Part shown: positions 1 through 8,632 of the stretch, in pieces
How the letters are laid out: every line of letters starts with the position of its first letter
Position numbering within the stretch: the stretch's first letter is position 1
Source of the DNA: Candidatus Thalassolituus haligoni
Lineage (GTDB): Bacteria > Pseudomonadota > Gammaproteobacteria > Pseudomonadales > Oceanobacteraceae
Assembly (NCBI RefSeq): GCF_041222825.1
Contig: NZ_CP139482.1
Span: 4,097,501 to 4,161,500, forward strand
Reading direction: 5' to 3'
DNA length: 64,000 nucleotides
The notes under the pieces: model-generated
What the model was told of the DNA's origin: nothing
Databases searched by the model: none
The model's input: the letters and a program-made list of their open reading frames with translations, nothing else
Made by a program: the position numbers and the translations under genes

Positions 1-519
1 AGTGTACTCATCATCGATATCGCTGTAGTTACCCAGAGCAACAGAGAAGCTGGTATCAGGAATATCAACACCCAGTACGGTGTACAGGCCATCTGCATCA
101 GAATCGCTTGGTACGTAGAAAGTAATACCAACCATGCTGTAAGACAGACCCAGGTAAAATTCTGCAGCGTCGTCGAATTCGTCAGCAGCAGTTTCTGAAT
201 AAATGTATGTGACATAACCCAGGTCATAGCCAAAGTCACCGACTGCGCCAGCAAAACCGGCATAGAAGTCAGTTTCATTACCCAGAGAGGAATCACCGGA
301 AGAGGTCCATACGCCAGCGTACAGGCCAGATTCATGGCTGTAGTCCAAAGCGCCGGATACAACTGCCGTGCCCTTATCCAGACCCAGATCCTGACCACGC
401 CACAGGTACATACTGGCAATGTCGACAGAAGCAGAAATTTCTGCCTGGGCAGTTTGAACAGCGGTCAGACCTGCAGTCATGGCACCAGCAAGAACGATAG
501 CTTGAGACAATTTTTTCAT
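1..519 (-). CDS. TorF-family putative porin (3' end beyond the window)
   Basis: Outer-membrane beta-barrel protein of the TorF/TIGR02001 kind; family members are thought to be porins, but the substrate is not shown. The N-terminus is a signal peptide (MKKLSQAIVLAGAM, cleavage probably after AQA), followed by strand-rich sequence with the family's SMYLWRGQ-like segment and alternating aromatic and glycine residues. The ATG at 519 has a GAAGGA Shine-Dalgarno eight bases upstream. The gene reads off the left edge, so about 170 residues are visible. It diverges from ubiK. Its leader has a -24/-12 promoter and an NtrC-like palindrome, so nitrogen control is likely. In related bacteria this porin lies next to glnK-amtB, which may continue to the left (inference). 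Confidence 0.85.
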   Translation of the reverse strand, partial: MKKLSQAIVLAGAMTAGLTAVQTAQAEISASVDIASMYLWRGQDLGLDKGTAVVSGALDYSHESGLYAGVWTSSGDSSLGNETDFYAGFAGAVGDFGYDLGYVTYIYSETAADEFDDAAEFYLGLSYSMVGITFYVPSDSDADGLYTVLGVDIPDTSFSVALGNYSDIDDEYT

Positions 520-625
520 CGTTTTTTCCTTCATCGGTTAGCGAAGCTAGTCATTGATCAGACTCGATGCTTTGGGATCCGGAATTGCGACCTTGAGCAC
601 CGTTTTAATTCTGTGAGTGAGAGTT

Positions 626-642
626 AGCAGTGACCGTGCCAA
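626..642 (-). promoter_or_regulatory. sigma-54 (-24/-12) promoter of the TorF-like porin
   Basis: On the minus strand the sequence TTGGCACGGTCACTGCT has GG and GC separated by exactly ten bases and matches the RpoN consensus TTGGCACN5TTGCW closely. It points at the porin and would start transcription near 614, giving a leader of about 95 bases. Confidence 0.8.
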
Positions 643-735
643 CTTTGAAAACCCCGTTATTAGTGGGTTTCCTGATATAATTTTCTGGGTTCTGAGAATC
701 CATTTGCTCATTTATCGAGCACTGTATTTCTTTTA

Positions 736-750
736 GCACCATACTGGTGC
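736..750. promoter_or_regulatory. NtrC-type enhancer site
   Basis: The sequence GCACCATACTGGTGC is a perfect 6-3-6 palindrome identical in layout to the classical NtrC (NR-I) site GCACCAN3TGGTGC. It lies about 130 bases upstream of the predicted start of the sigma-54 promoter at 626-642, a usual enhancer distance. Confidence 0.75.
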
Positions 751-843
751 GCATATTCGTAACCATTGGCGCCACAACAGTGCCATGCTAGCCAAGCAGC
801 TCTCTGAGCGTGCAACAGCCGTCAAAACAGCGGGAGATAAAAA

Positions 844-1098
844 ATGAACGCCAACGAAATACGCTTTAAAATCGAGCAGTTACTGGCACAGTCACCCTTT
901 GCATCCTTGTCAGAAGAAATGCACAAGAATATGGCATCCCGACTGCAGTTGCTGTTCAGTAGTGCCAATCTGGTGACACGGGAAGAATTCGAGTCACAGC
1001 AGCGCGTATTGGAAAAAACCCACACACTGCTGCTCGAGCTGGAAAGCCGACTGGCTCAGCTGGAAAATCAGCCGTCTACCGACGACACCCCCACCTGA
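844..1098 (+). CDS. ubiK: Ubiquinone biosynthesis accessory factor UbiK
   Basis: An 84-residue member of the UbiK/YqiC (BMFP) family, which helps the soluble ubiquinone hydroxylation complex together with UbiJ. The pattern is typical: an amphipathic N-terminal helix (residues 1-35, MNANEIRFKIEQL), then a C-terminal coiled coil with REEFESQQRVLEKT and LELESRLAQLE. The ATG has GGGAGATAAAAA upstream. Length fits the family. It diverges from the porin; its 3' end overlaps a small convergent membrane-protein gene by 31 bases. ubiE, ubiJ and ubiB are 18-20 kb away in this window. Confidence 0.92.
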   Translation: MNANEIRFKIEQLLAQSPFASLSEEMHKNMASRLQLLFSSANLVTREEFESQQRVLEKTHTLLLELESRLAQLENQPSTDDTPT

Positions 1099-1271
1099 CG
1101 CGCTTTCCAGACATCGTAGCCATTCACGGCCAGATGCAGCGCCAATGCCAACCCTGCTGCGGTAGCAATAGCGCTCAAACCGCGGAATTCGAGCAAAAAG
1201 AAGCCGCTCGAGAGCATCAGAAAACTGGGATAAAAAAGCGTGCGTTTAAGGACGAGTTGCAATTTGTTCAT
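1068..1271 (-). CDS. Small membrane protein of unknown function
   Basis: A 67-residue protein with two hydrophobic stretches (about residues 12-28 and 30-50) and a basic N-terminus, so probably an inner-membrane protein. The ATG at 1271 is preceded by GGAGAACCGCC, a good ribosome binding site, which is the main reason to accept it. It is convergent with ubiK and overlaps its 3' end by 31 bases. It lies just downstream of eutC on the same strand, 45 bases after the eutC stop. I do not recognise the family. Confidence 0.55.
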   Translation of the reverse strand: MNKLQLVLKRTLFYPSFLMLSSGFFLLEFRGLSAIATAAGLALALHLAVNGYDVWKARQVGVSSVDG

Positions 1272-1316
1272 GGCGGTTCTCCGGCTGGTATCAGTAAATG
1301 TAGTGATTATTAATAG

Positions 1317-2144
1317 TTAGAGTGTATTCAGCAGCAAGTTTCCGGGCTTGTTCTTCAGCTGCTGCTGACCGTTATCGGATTCATCTTTTAATGCCACCCC
1401 GGACAGCTGACGGCGACCGGCTTCCAGCAGCAGGTACATCAGTTTATGAGTTGCTTCTTCATAACGCAGACCTTCGTGACGCACATTGGAGATGCAATTA
1501 CGGTTGGCGTCGTGCTTGCCACTGGCAGGCTGCCAGGTGAAGTAGATGCCCAGCGAGTCCGGCGAACTTAATCCAGGGCGCTCACCAATCAGCATCACCA
1601 GCATACGAGCCTTGAGGATCTCGCCGATAGGATCGCCAATTGCCACCCGCCCCTGCTCAACCATCACCACAGGCCCCACCCGCAGCGGCGTATCGGCCAG
1701 CGAAGCCAGCAAACTGCCCAGCAGCGGTGCGGCATGTCGTTGTACCGCCAGCGAAGACAATCCATCTGCAACAACAATCGCAATATCAAACGCCGCCGGT
1801 TGGCTGTCAGTCAGCCATTGCGCCAGCCACTCCCGACTAGCAACAGACAGTTGGCGACCATAGTCCGGTCGTTGCAAATACTGAGGTCGATCATTGGCCT
1901 GACTGGCCAGTTTCAGCACAGGCCCCTTGAGTCCGGCTTGTAATAGCGTCTGTTCGAGATCCTGCTGCAGCTGCACAAAATCCAGCGGCAAATGCACGGC
2001 ATCCCTGGCTCGGGCATGAGCCAGCTGGAATTCCAGATGCGCCCGCGTCGGCAGGCTGACACCGGCACGGCCAAGACCAATACGGGCATCGGTATATTCG
2101 CGCAGGACTTGCCAGGGGTTTTCCACCAGGAGGGTGTCGGTCAT
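1317..2144 (-). CDS. eutC: Ethanolamine ammonia-lyase small subunit
   Basis: Light chain of adenosylcobalamin-dependent ethanolamine ammonia-lyase, which splits ethanolamine into acetaldehyde and ammonia. The 275 residues carry family features: [15 protein letters not shown] near the N-terminus, the ADGLSS segment, [17 protein letters not shown], and NCISNVR close to the C-terminus. The start lies one base after the eutB stop, so the two subunits are translationally coupled. No bacterial microcompartment genes are nearby, so the enzyme probably serves nitrogen acquisition through the short, carboxysome-independent route (inference). Confidence 0.95.
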   Translation of the reverse strand: MTDTLLVENPWQVLREYTDARIGLGRAGVSLPTRAHLEFQLAHARARDAVHLPLDFVQLQQDLEQTLLQAGLKGPVLKLASQANDRPQYLQRPDYGRQLSVASREWLAQWLTDSQPAAFDIAIVVADGLSSLAVQRHAAPLLGSLLASLADTPLRVGPVVMVEQGRVAIGDPIGEILKARMLVMLIGERPGLSSPDSLGIYFTWQPASGKHDANRNCISNVRHEGLRYEEATHKLMYLLLEAGRRQLSGVALKDESDNGQQQLKNKPGNLLLNTL

Positions 2145-2145
2145 A

Positions 2146-3537
2146 TCATCGGCCTCCCCGCATCACATGCTCAAAGGGAGCGGGTAAACTCTGATTGCCA
2201 TAAGCCAGATGATTCTGTTGATCAAAAATGCCAATGCGCTGTAACCAGGCTTCAAATTCCGGGGCTGGTTTGAGACCCAGTAATTCACGTGCGTACAAGG
2301 CATCGTGGAATGACGTCGTCTGATAGTTAAGCATGATGTCGTCAGAGCCTGGAATTCCCATAATAAAACTCCCCCCCGCCGCCGCGAACAGAGTTAATAG
2401 TACATCCATATCATCCTGATCAGCCTCGGCATGATTGGTGTAACAAATATCACAGCCCATAGGCACACCCATCAATTTGCCGCAAAAATGGTCTTCCAGA
2501 CCGGCGCGGATGATTTGCTTGCCGTTGTACAAATATTCAGGACCAATAAAGCCCACCACGGTGTTCACCAGCAACGGTTTAAACTCCCGTGCAACGGCAT
2601 AGGCGCGGGTTTCGCAGGTTTGCTGATCCATCCCGAAATTCGCATTGGCCGACAAGGCACTGCCCTGCCCGGTTTCAAAATACATACAATTCTGACCGAC
2701 ACTGCCACGTGCCAGCGTTTGGCCGGCATCATAGGCTTCCCGAAGCAAAGCCAGATTGATGCCAAAACTGTCGTTGGCTTTCTGAGTGCCAGCAATCGAC
2801 TGGAAAATCAGATCGACCGGCGCACCTCGATTCATCGCCTCGATGTGCGTGGTCACATGGGTCAAGACACAGCTCTGGGTTGGTATATCGTAATGCTGGA
2901 TCACATCGTCCAGCATTTTCATTAGGGTAATCACCGCTTCGGTATTATCGCTGGCCGGATTAATGCCAATCACGGCATCGCCGCTGCCGTACAACAAGCC
3001 ATCCAGCACCGAAGCGGCGACGCCAGCCGGATCATCCGTCGGGTGATTAGGCTGCAATCGCGTCGACATGCGCCCCGGCAAACCGATGGTATTCCGAAAT
3101 TGTGTGGTGACTTTGCATTTGGAGGCGACCAGCACCAGATCCTGCAACCGCATAATCTTGCTGACTGCGGCTGCCATTTCCGGGGTCACTCCAGGGGCGA
3201 TTTGTGCCAGGGTAACGGTAGACGCCTGCTCACTCAGCAACCAGTTGCGAAAGTCGCCAACGGTCAGATGGGATATCGGCGCAAATGCCAGCGCATCGTG
3301 GCGGTCAATAATCAGCCGGGAAACCTCATCGTCTTCATAAGGCACCAGCAATTCATTCAGAAAGGTTTTTAGCGGCACATCGGCCAGCGCCATCTGGGCA
3401 GCAACCCGTTCCTGCTCGTCGAGTGCAGCTACACCCGCCAGGCAATCCCCCGAGCGCAGCGGTGATGCCTTTGCCAACAAGGTTTTCAGGTCATTAAATT
3501 GCCAGTGCTGCTGGCCAAGCGATATCTGATAACTCAT
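2146..3537 (-). CDS. eutB: Ethanolamine ammonia-lyase large subunit
   Basis: Heavy, catalytic chain of ethanolamine ammonia-lyase (TIM barrel that binds ethanolamine and B12 with EutC). Its 463 residues match the usual length. Family motifs include VMRLQD-like [31 protein letters not shown], the glutamate-bearing [12 protein letters not shown] and the late [14 protein letters not shown]. It is the first gene of eutBC; a -24/-12 promoter-like element is 140 bases upstream. No eutA reactivase or B12 adenosyltransferase gene is in view. Confidence 0.96.
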   Translation of the reverse strand: MSYQISLGQQHWQFNDLKTLLAKASPLRSGDCLAGVAALDEQERVAAQMALADVPLKTFLNELLVPYEDDEVSRLIIDRHDALAFAPISHLTVGDFRNWLLSEQASTVTLAQIAPGVTPEMAAAVSKIMRLQDLVLVASKCKVTTQFRNTIGLPGRMSTRLQPNHPTDDPAGVAASVLDGLLYGSGDAVIGINPASDNTEAVITLMKMLDDVIQHYDIPTQSCVLTHVTTHIEAMNRGAPVDLIFQSIAGTQKANDSFGINLALLREAYDAGQTLARGSVGQNCMYFETGQGSALSANANFGMDQQTCETRAYAVAREFKPLLVNTVVGFIGPEYLYNGKQIIRAGLEDHFCGKLMGVPMGCDICYTNHAEADQDDMDVLLTLFAAAGGSFIMGIPGSDDIMLNYQTTSFHDALYARELLGLKPAPEFEAWLQRIGIFDQQNHLAYGNQSLPAPFEHVMRGGR

Positions 3538-3678
3538 AGCAACGGGTCTTTGCTGAAGGTGTGTTTAACCAGCGGTCGCGGCCACTTACTTGTCATTCGT
3601 TCTTGTCATTCGTTCAAACCACTACGCTTTCATATTCATACATACTCACGCATGCGCACTCGCATAACAGTGATCATG

Positions 3679-3695
3679 TGCATAATGTCTGCCAG
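3679..3695 (-). promoter_or_regulatory. Probable sigma-54 promoter of eutBC
   Basis: On the minus strand CTGGCAGACATTATGCA has GG and GC ten bases apart and agrees with YTGGCAN7TGCA. It lies directly downstream of the terminator that ends the amt unit, so it would start eutBC afresh, with a leader of about 130 bases. I found no clear enhancer palindrome close by. Confidence 0.55.
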
Positions 3696-3708
3696 ATAAA
3701 ACAGGAAG

Positions 3709-3728
3709 CGCCCGGAACAAGCCGGGCG
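3709..3728 (-). terminator. Terminator of the amt/small-protein unit
   Basis: Minus-strand hairpin CGCCCGG-CTTGTT-CCGGGCG followed by CTTCCTGTTTTAT. The stem is GC-rich and the tail moderately U-rich. It sits 49 bases after the stop of the small membrane protein. Confidence 0.65.
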
Positions 3729-3776
3729 TGCGGGGTCAGACTGCTGCGGACGCTTCTGCCATCAAGACTGACCGGA

Positions 3777-3947
3777 TCAGCCTTCGTGCTTGTTGAACGC
3801 GTCGTTCTCATGCTTGATCAGTGCGTACATAAACCCGAGAAAGGTCACGACCGCCAGACCACAAAAAAACGCCACCATTCCAGGTTGGTCAGCAAAGGTA
3901 AAATAAGCGCCTACGCCTTCCCAGCTATCAATCGGTGAAGTATCCAT
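3777..3947 (-). CDS. 56-residue single-pass membrane protein next to amt
   Basis: A short gene encoding MDTSPIDSWEGVGAYF, then one strongly hydrophobic segment (about residues 22-41, MVAFFCGLAVVTFLGFMYAL) and a charged tail KHENDAFNKHEG. A GAGAGGA site precedes two in-frame ATGs; the second (3947) has the better spacing of eight. It lies 76 bases after amt on the same strand, between an amt-end hairpin and a terminator, so it is probably co-transcribed. Function unknown; a role as a small partner of the ammonium transporter is only an inference from position. Confidence 0.7.
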   Translation of the reverse strand: MDTSPIDSWEGVGAYFTFADQPGMVAFFCGLAVVTFLGFMYALIKHENDAFNKHEG

Positions 3948-3982
3948 ATGCATTCCTCTCTTTATTTACAGGGTTAAGACAG

Positions 3983-4000
3983 GCGGGGCAGATGCCCCGC
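3983..4000 (-). terminator. Hairpin after amt (attenuator-like)
   Basis: Perfect 8-base stem GCGGGGCA/TGCCCCGC around a two-base loop between amt and the small gene, without a T-run. It may trim or stabilise the amt message rather than end it. Confidence 0.4.
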
Positions 4001-4023
4001 GAGTTAAACAATCAAGACGTCGA

Positions 4024-5382
4024 TCAGCTACCCAATACACCATTGGCAGGCAGACCGGCGGCATCCGCTGGAATCGTGCCTTCAACAATGTCACGAGAAG
4101 GAACACGCTCTGGGTAAGGAATGGCGGGAATTTCCACCAGATCCAGACCTGCAGCTTCCACTTTCGGTGGTACTCGCAGCATGCCCATCTTCTTCAGTAA
4201 CAGTGAGATGGCATAGCCAGGTATAAAGCCGGTAACACACATGATCACAGCACCCAGCAGCTGGCCGAAGAAAGTAATATCTGGCGCACCTTCTGGAACA
4301 CTTGGGTAACCAGCGGCAAAGATGCCGACCAGAACCACACCCAGGAAACCGCACCAGCCGTGTACGGCAACTGCGCCTACTGCGTCATCAATGCCGCATT
4401 TTTCAACAAACTTGCCAACCATTGGCATGGTGATACCACCAACAACGGCCAGGAAGAACGTCAGACCCGGGTAATAAACATCCAGACCAGCAGCAACAGT
4501 AATAATGCCCGCCAGACCACCAGACATGGTCATGAATGGCTCACGAGAAGCCAGATAAGCGCCAATCACACCACCGGAGAAACCCATCAAGGTGTTAAAC
4601 GCAAACGCAGACAAGTTGGTCGGGTTACCATAAATAGTTGTCCAACCGGTATCACCGCCATTAAAGATGATGCAACCACCAAGGAAACCGAAGAAACCGA
4701 CAATAATCATCATCAGGCCAATCAGTGCCATCGGCAGATTATGCGGCACAATAGCCATTGCCTTGCCGTTGACGAACTTGCCAATACGCGGCCCCAGATT
4801 GATCAGCACCCCGAGCGCAAAGAAACCCGCGACGGCGTGAACCACACCGGAAGCACCGACATCGTGATAACCGAGATCCAACAGCAACCAGCCATCTGGA
4901 TGCCATCCCCAGGCACCTGCCAGAATCCAGACACCCGAACCAACCACAATGGTCAGGATCAGGTAAGCACTCATGCGGATACGCTCAATCACTGCACCCG
5001 ACAGAATCGAGCCAGTCGTTGCGCCAAACATGGCAAAAGCAGCCCAGAAAATACCGGTGCCCATATCAGTGACATCAGGCCCCATACTGGTTGACCATGG
5101 CAGCGCACCCGAAGCATCAATAGGAATCAGACCACCAGGGAAAGCGTTATAGATCCACCAGCCGAAGAAATAGAAAGTCGGTACCACTACCGCCAGTGTC
5201 AGAATGTTTTTCATGCCGGATGCCAACGCGTTTTTTACTCGCGAAGCACCGATTTCATACGCCAGGAAGCCTGCGTGGATCATGAACATGATGGCGGTAC
5301 ACCACCAATAAAACACCTCGACATTCATTGCCTGGTGCATTTCGAAAGCCGCTTTAAAGGCTTCCAATTCTTCTGGAGTCAT
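4024..5382 (-). CDS. amt: Ammonium transporter
   Basis: Amt/Mep/Rh-family channel for ammonium uptake in the inner membrane. About eleven hydrophobic segments are visible. The Amt signature is present (FFALGVLINLGPR region, and AVHGWCGFLGVV with the pore histidine; a second pore histidine lies in VVHAVAGFFALG). The start at 5382 (MTPEELEAFK) follows AGAGGGGGAACTCCC and gives a 452-residue protein; an upstream extension is possible but has no good site. This Amt starts with a cytoplasmic or short N-terminus rather than a clear cleavable signal. A sigma-54 promoter lies 115-131 bases upstream. No glnK is adjacent. Confidence 0.94.
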   Translation of the reverse strand: MTPEELEAFKAAFEMHQAMNVEVFYWWCTAIMFMIHAGFLAYEIGASRVKNALASGMKNILTLAVVVPTFYFFGWWIYNAFPGGLIPIDASGALPWSTSMGPDVTDMGTGIFWAAFAMFGATTGSILSGAVIERIRMSAYLILTIVVGSGVWILAGAWGWHPDGWLLLDLGYHDVGASGVVHAVAGFFALGVLINLGPRIGKFVNGKAMAIVPHNLPMALIGLMMIIVGFFGFLGGCIIFNGGDTGWTTIYGNPTNLSAFAFNTLMGFSGGVIGAYLASREPFMTMSGGLAGIITVAAGLDVYYPGLTFFLAVVGGITMPMVGKFVEKCGIDDAVGAVAVHGWCGFLGVVLVGIFAAGYPSVPEGAPDITFFGQLLGAVIMCVTGFIPGYAISLLLKKMGMLRVPPKVEAAGLDLVEIPAIPYPERVPSRDIVEGTIPADAAGLPANGVLGS

Positions 5383-5496
5383 GGGAGTTCCCCCTCTCTG
5401 ATTGAGTAAGTTTTTTAGCCAAACCAATTCAGACTGGTCAGAGTCGCACCGGGTGCGGGAATACTGACCAGACAAAAATATTCTCAGAGGGAATAT

Positions 5497-5513
5497 TGCA
5501 TGGCCGGTGCCAA
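5497..5513 (-). promoter_or_regulatory. sigma-54 promoter of amt
   Basis: Minus-strand TTGGCACCGGCCATGCA fits the RpoN consensus with GG and GC ten bases apart. Start would fall near 5485, about 100 bases before the amt ATG. No convincing NtrC palindrome was found upstream; only half-sites such as TGCACC near 5734. Confidence 0.75.
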
Positions 5514-5895
5514 GCCAGCATCCGGTTCCAATATTCGAAAAATGACAAATTTGTCCATTTCAGAAGGGGTAGATAGAGGTATAAGGTTGCGTTTAGTGTC
5601 CACATTGTCGTTAGTAATGCGATTCTACACCCGTATCAAGAACCTCCGTGCGTTCAAACCACAACAGCTGCGCGCTAGAAAGGTGCGAAAAACACCGACA
5701 TTCGCCCCAGAAAAGAGCAACGATTCATTCTTAATGCACCGGCCACAGGTAATCGAACAAACCCTGGGCAAAATCAGTATAAACACGCTGAAATCACTGC
5801 AGTTGTTACATACATGTAAAGATTCCGCACCACTCTTGATAGATAATACTTTGGTATCACACCATGCACCCCACCGTTCGCCCAGGAGATTCTTC
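5514..5895. other. Intergenic region between amt promoter and pyruvate kinase
   Basis: About 380 bases. An open frame runs through it into pyk, but without a start site or family similarity; it is most likely the regulatory region of amt on one side and the leader of pyk on the other. No terminator or named site is evident. Confidence 0.5.
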
Positions 5896-7332
5896 ATGCT
5901 AAGACGCACCAAAATTGTGGCCACCCTTGGCCCCGCCACCAATACAGATGAAAAAATCGAACAGCTGATCGCAGCGGGCGCCGATGTATTCCGTCTCAAC
6001 TTTTCTCATGGTGATGCCGATGACCACCGCGACCGTGCCGCCATGGTGCGCCGTGCGGCGAAAAAACTGGATCGTCACGTGGCGATTCTGGGGGATTTAC
6101 AAGGCCCGAAAATCCGCATTTCCCGCTTTGCTGAACAAAAAGTCCACCTTGATATCGGCCAGCCATTCGTACTGGATGCGACCCTCGACCGCGATGCCGG
6201 CAACAAAGAACAGGTCGGTATCGACTACAAGGCACTGATCGAAGACGCCAAGGTCGGTGACATCCTGCTGCTGGATGACGGTCGGGTCGAACTGGAAGTG
6301 ACTGAAACCTTTCCAACCAAACTGAATACCCGCGTTCGTATTGGCGGCTGGTTGTCGAACAACAAGGGCATCAACCGACTGGGTGGTGGCCTGTCCGCCA
6401 AAGCCCTGACCGACAAGGACAAGATTGACATCCAGCTGGCGTCCGAGCTACTGGTCGATTACCTCGCCGTCTCCTTCCCGCGTGACGAAAATGACATGAT
6501 CGAAGCCCGCGAACTGCTGACTGCCGCTGGCGGCCATGCGGGTCTGGTATCCAAAATCGAACGCGCCGAATGCGTTGCCGACGATGCCGTACTGGATGGC
6601 ATTATCCGCGCTTCCGATGCCGTAATGGTCGCTCGTGGAGACCTCGCCGTAGAAATCGGCGATGCCGAACTGGTTGGCGTACAGAAAAAAATCATTGCCC
6701 GTTCGCGCCAGCTGAACAAGCCGGTCATCACTGCGACCCAGATGATGGAATCCATGATCGACAGCCCGATGCCAACTCGTGCCGAAGTCTCCGACGTCGC
6801 CAACGCGGTATTGGACTATACCGATGCCGTTATGCTGTCAGCCGAAACCGCCGCTGGTGATTACCCGGTTGAAGCGGTTGCCGCCATGACCCGCATCATC
6901 ATGGGCGCCGAGCGTCATCCACTGGCCAAGCGCTCCAAGCACCGGCTCTACGAAGACTTTCACGACATCGATGAAACCATCGCCCTGTCTGCCATGTATG
7001 CCGCCAATCATCTGGTCGGCGTCAAGGCGATTATTTCCCTGACCGAAACCGGTGCAACACCACGGCTGATGTCACGTTTGCGTTCAGCCTTGCCGATCTT
7101 TGCCTTCTGCCGTCGGGAAGACACCCAATCGCGCGTCGCTCTCTATCGCGGCGTGCAAACCGTGCCTTTTTATGCCGATCAACTGGAACCGGATGCCATT
7201 AACCCGGCCGCCATCGCCATCCTCAAGGAAACTGGCGAAGTCAGCAGCGGCGACTACGTTGTGATCACCCGTGGCGACTACCTCAACGCCCAGGGTGGCA
7301 CCAATACCATGAAGATTGTCCGCGTCGACTGA
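5896..7332 (+). CDS. pyk: Pyruvate kinase
   Basis: Converts phosphoenolpyruvate and ADP to pyruvate and ATP in lower glycolysis. The 478 residues begin [15 protein letters not shown] and carry DLQGPKIRI, the B-domain, the active-site segment [12 protein letters not shown] and the pyruvate kinase signature [10 protein letters not shown], with a C-terminal allosteric domain ([15 protein letters not shown]). Length and sequence resemble the PykA type (type II). The ATG at 5896 has AGGAG seven bases upstream; the frame is open for a further 132 codons upstream but those show no family match. It is a single-gene unit between amt and the Moco cluster. Confidence 0.96.
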   Translation: MLRRTKIVATLGPATNTDEKIEQLIAAGADVFRLNFSHGDADDHRDRAAMVRRAAKKLDRHVAILGDLQGPKIRISRFAEQKVHLDIGQPFVLDATLDRDAGNKEQVGIDYKALIEDAKVGDILLLDDGRVELEVTETFPTKLNTRVRIGGWLSNNKGINRLGGGLSAKALTDKDKIDIQLASELLVDYLAVSFPRDENDMIEARELLTAAGGHAGLVSKIERAECVADDAVLDGIIRASDAVMVARGDLAVEIGDAELVGVQKKIIARSRQLNKPVITATQMMESMIDSPMPTRAEVSDVANAVLDYTDAVMLSAETAAGDYPVEAVAAMTRIIMGAERHPLAKRSKHRLYEDFHDIDETIALSAMYAANHLVGVKAIISLTETGATPRLMSRLRSALPIFAFCRREDTQSRVALYRGVQTVPFYADQLEPDAINPAAIAILKETGEVSSGDYVVITRGDYLNAQGGTNTMKIVRVD

Positions 7333-7342
7333 CGTTTGTTTG

Positions 7343-7375
7343 GCCCGGCGCTGCACTCTTGCTGCTCAGCCGGGC
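7343..7375 (+). terminator. Hairpin after pyruvate kinase
   Basis: GCCCGGC at 7343-7349 pairs with GCCGGGC at 7369-7375, 10 bases after the pyk stop. The loop is long and no T-run follows, so termination is weakly supported. Confidence 0.4.
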
Positions 7376-7462
7376 AACCTCCCCCTCCTGCAAGACACCC
7401 AGCTCCCCATTTCTGGTCGCTACATATTTGCGGTCAAAGCGCATACACTGACAACTTACAAA

Positions 7463-7604
7463 CGCCGAGCTGCTGTCTCTAACAGGCTGTGAATAACACC
7501 TCATGACGCTTCAGCCGTGGCACTGATCCCACAGGATCAGCGGGCATAACGCCCCTGCCACCAGGGTTCTGTGGGAAACCACCGGGCCTCCCGTATTTGG
7601 AAAG
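7463..7604 (+). promoter_or_regulatory. Moco riboswitch (MOCO RNA motif)
   Basis: The leader of moaA has the hallmarks of the molybdenum-cofactor sensing RNA: CGCCGAGC at its 5' side, the conserved CACCTCATGACGCTTC, the hairpin around CTGATCCCACAGGATCAG, CCACCAGGGTTCT, and the final GGGCCTCCCGTATTTGG followed by AAAGGTG, the ribosome site of moaA. This arrangement is that described for the Escherichia coli moaA leader; there the RNA represses moaA translation when cofactor is plentiful. The identification rests on recognised conserved blocks, not on a covariance-model score. Confidence 0.9.
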
Positions 7605-7610
7605 GTGTAT

Positions 7611-8600
7611 ATGACCCACTATGAACCCGGATTGAGCGACCGCTTTGGTCGCCGTTTCAGCTATCTGCGCCTGTCGGTTACCGATGTGTGCAATTTTCGT
7701 TGTCACTACTGTTTACCCGATGGCTATCAGAAAACTGATCAGCCAGAACCGCTGACGCTGGCAGAAATCGCCCCACTGCTGCAAACATTTGCCCAACTGG
7801 GAACACGCAAAGTGCGTATTACCGGTGGCGAACCCAGTGTGCGCAAGGATCTCACCGAGATCATTGACCTCACTGCCCGCACTCCTGGCATCGAGCAGGT
7901 CGCACTCACCACCAATGGCTACCGGCTGGCAGATCAGATTGATGACTGGCACCGTGCCGGACTGCAACGGCTGAACCTCAGCATCGACAGCCTCGACCCG
8001 GAGCAGTTTGGTGCCATTACCGGCTACCACCATCTCGATCGAATTCTGGCGGGTCTTGAGCGCGCTCTGACCCTGGGGCTGGACGTCAAGATCAATGCCG
8101 TGCTGTTGCGTGGATTCAATACCGAACGCTTGCAACAGTTCCTCGACTGGATCAAAGACACGCCAGTAACCCTGCGGTTTATCGAATTAATGGAAACCGG
8201 TAACAATCCGGTATTTTTCGCCGAGCACCATGTCAGCGGCGAAGCCATTCGACAACAGCTGCAGGCTTCAGGCTGGCAGGCCAAAACACGCGCCCAGCAT
8301 GACGGCCCGGCACTGGAATTCACCCACTCCGCTTATCGTGGCAAACTGGGGCTGATCATGCCCTACAGCAAAGACTTCTGTGCCAGCTGTAATCGCCTGC
8401 GCATATCGTCACTGGGGAAATTGCATCTCTGCCTGTTTGGCGAACAAGGTTATGACGTACGACCGTTACTGCAGCCCGGCATCGCACCAGCGCAACTGGT
8501 GGCCGAACTGGAACAGTTGTTAGGGCTGAAACACGAAACCCATTACCTGCAAAGTGGCAATACCGGCGCGACCCGCCATTTTGCCATGCTGGGTGGCTAA
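7611..8600 (+). CDS. moaA: GTP 3',8-cyclase MoaA
   Basis: Radical-SAM enzyme that, with MoaC, turns GTP into cyclic pyranopterin monophosphate, the first step of molybdenum cofactor synthesis. The N-terminal cluster motif CNFRCHYC follows LSVTDV; the SAM-binding ITGGEPSVRKDL and the second 4Fe-4S cluster ligands CASCNRLR and CLF near the C-terminus are present, and the protein ends in the required Gly-Gly. The ATG at 7611 is six bases from AAAGG, which is part of the riboswitch; an in-frame GTG two codons earlier overlaps that site and is less likely. First gene of the moa cluster. Confidence 0.96.
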   Translation: MTHYEPGLSDRFGRRFSYLRLSVTDVCNFRCHYCLPDGYQKTDQPEPLTLAEIAPLLQTFAQLGTRKVRITGGEPSVRKDLTEIIDLTARTPGIEQVALTTNGYRLADQIDDWHRAGLQRLNLSIDSLDPEQFGAITGYHHLDRILAGLERALTLGLDVKINAVLLRGFNTERLQQFLDWIKDTPVTLRFIELMETGNNPVFFAEHHVSGEAIRQQLQASGWQAKTRAQHDGPALEFTHSAYRGKLGLIMPYSKDFCASCNRLRISSLGKLHLCLFGEQGYDVRPLLQPGIAPAQLVAELEQLLGLKHETHYLQSGNTGATRHFAMLGG

Positions 8601-8632
8601 CACCGGGGTAAACCCCCGACTGCGGAGGCGAT

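Larger units (their letters stand above)
520..843. other. Intergenic region between porin and ubiK
   Basis: This 324-base divergent region holds the porin leader, its sigma-54 promoter and the NtrC-like palindrome. The rest, towards ubiK, is AT-rich around 690-735 with no clear sigma-70 promoter that I would call. Confidence 0.6.

Noticed and set aside
4360..5094. A 244-residue open frame antisense to amt
   Set aside because: It is a shadow of the amt gene in the opposite strand, low-complexity and without start site or family features.
5734..5753. Possible NtrC site upstream of amt
   Set aside because: TGCACC is followed by GGT at the wrong spacing; only a half-site is convincing.
5500..5895. 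A 132-residue N-terminal extension of pyruvate kinase
   Set aside because: Upstream codons show no similarity to the family and overlap the amt promoter; the ATG at 5896 has a good ribosome site and the expected first residues.
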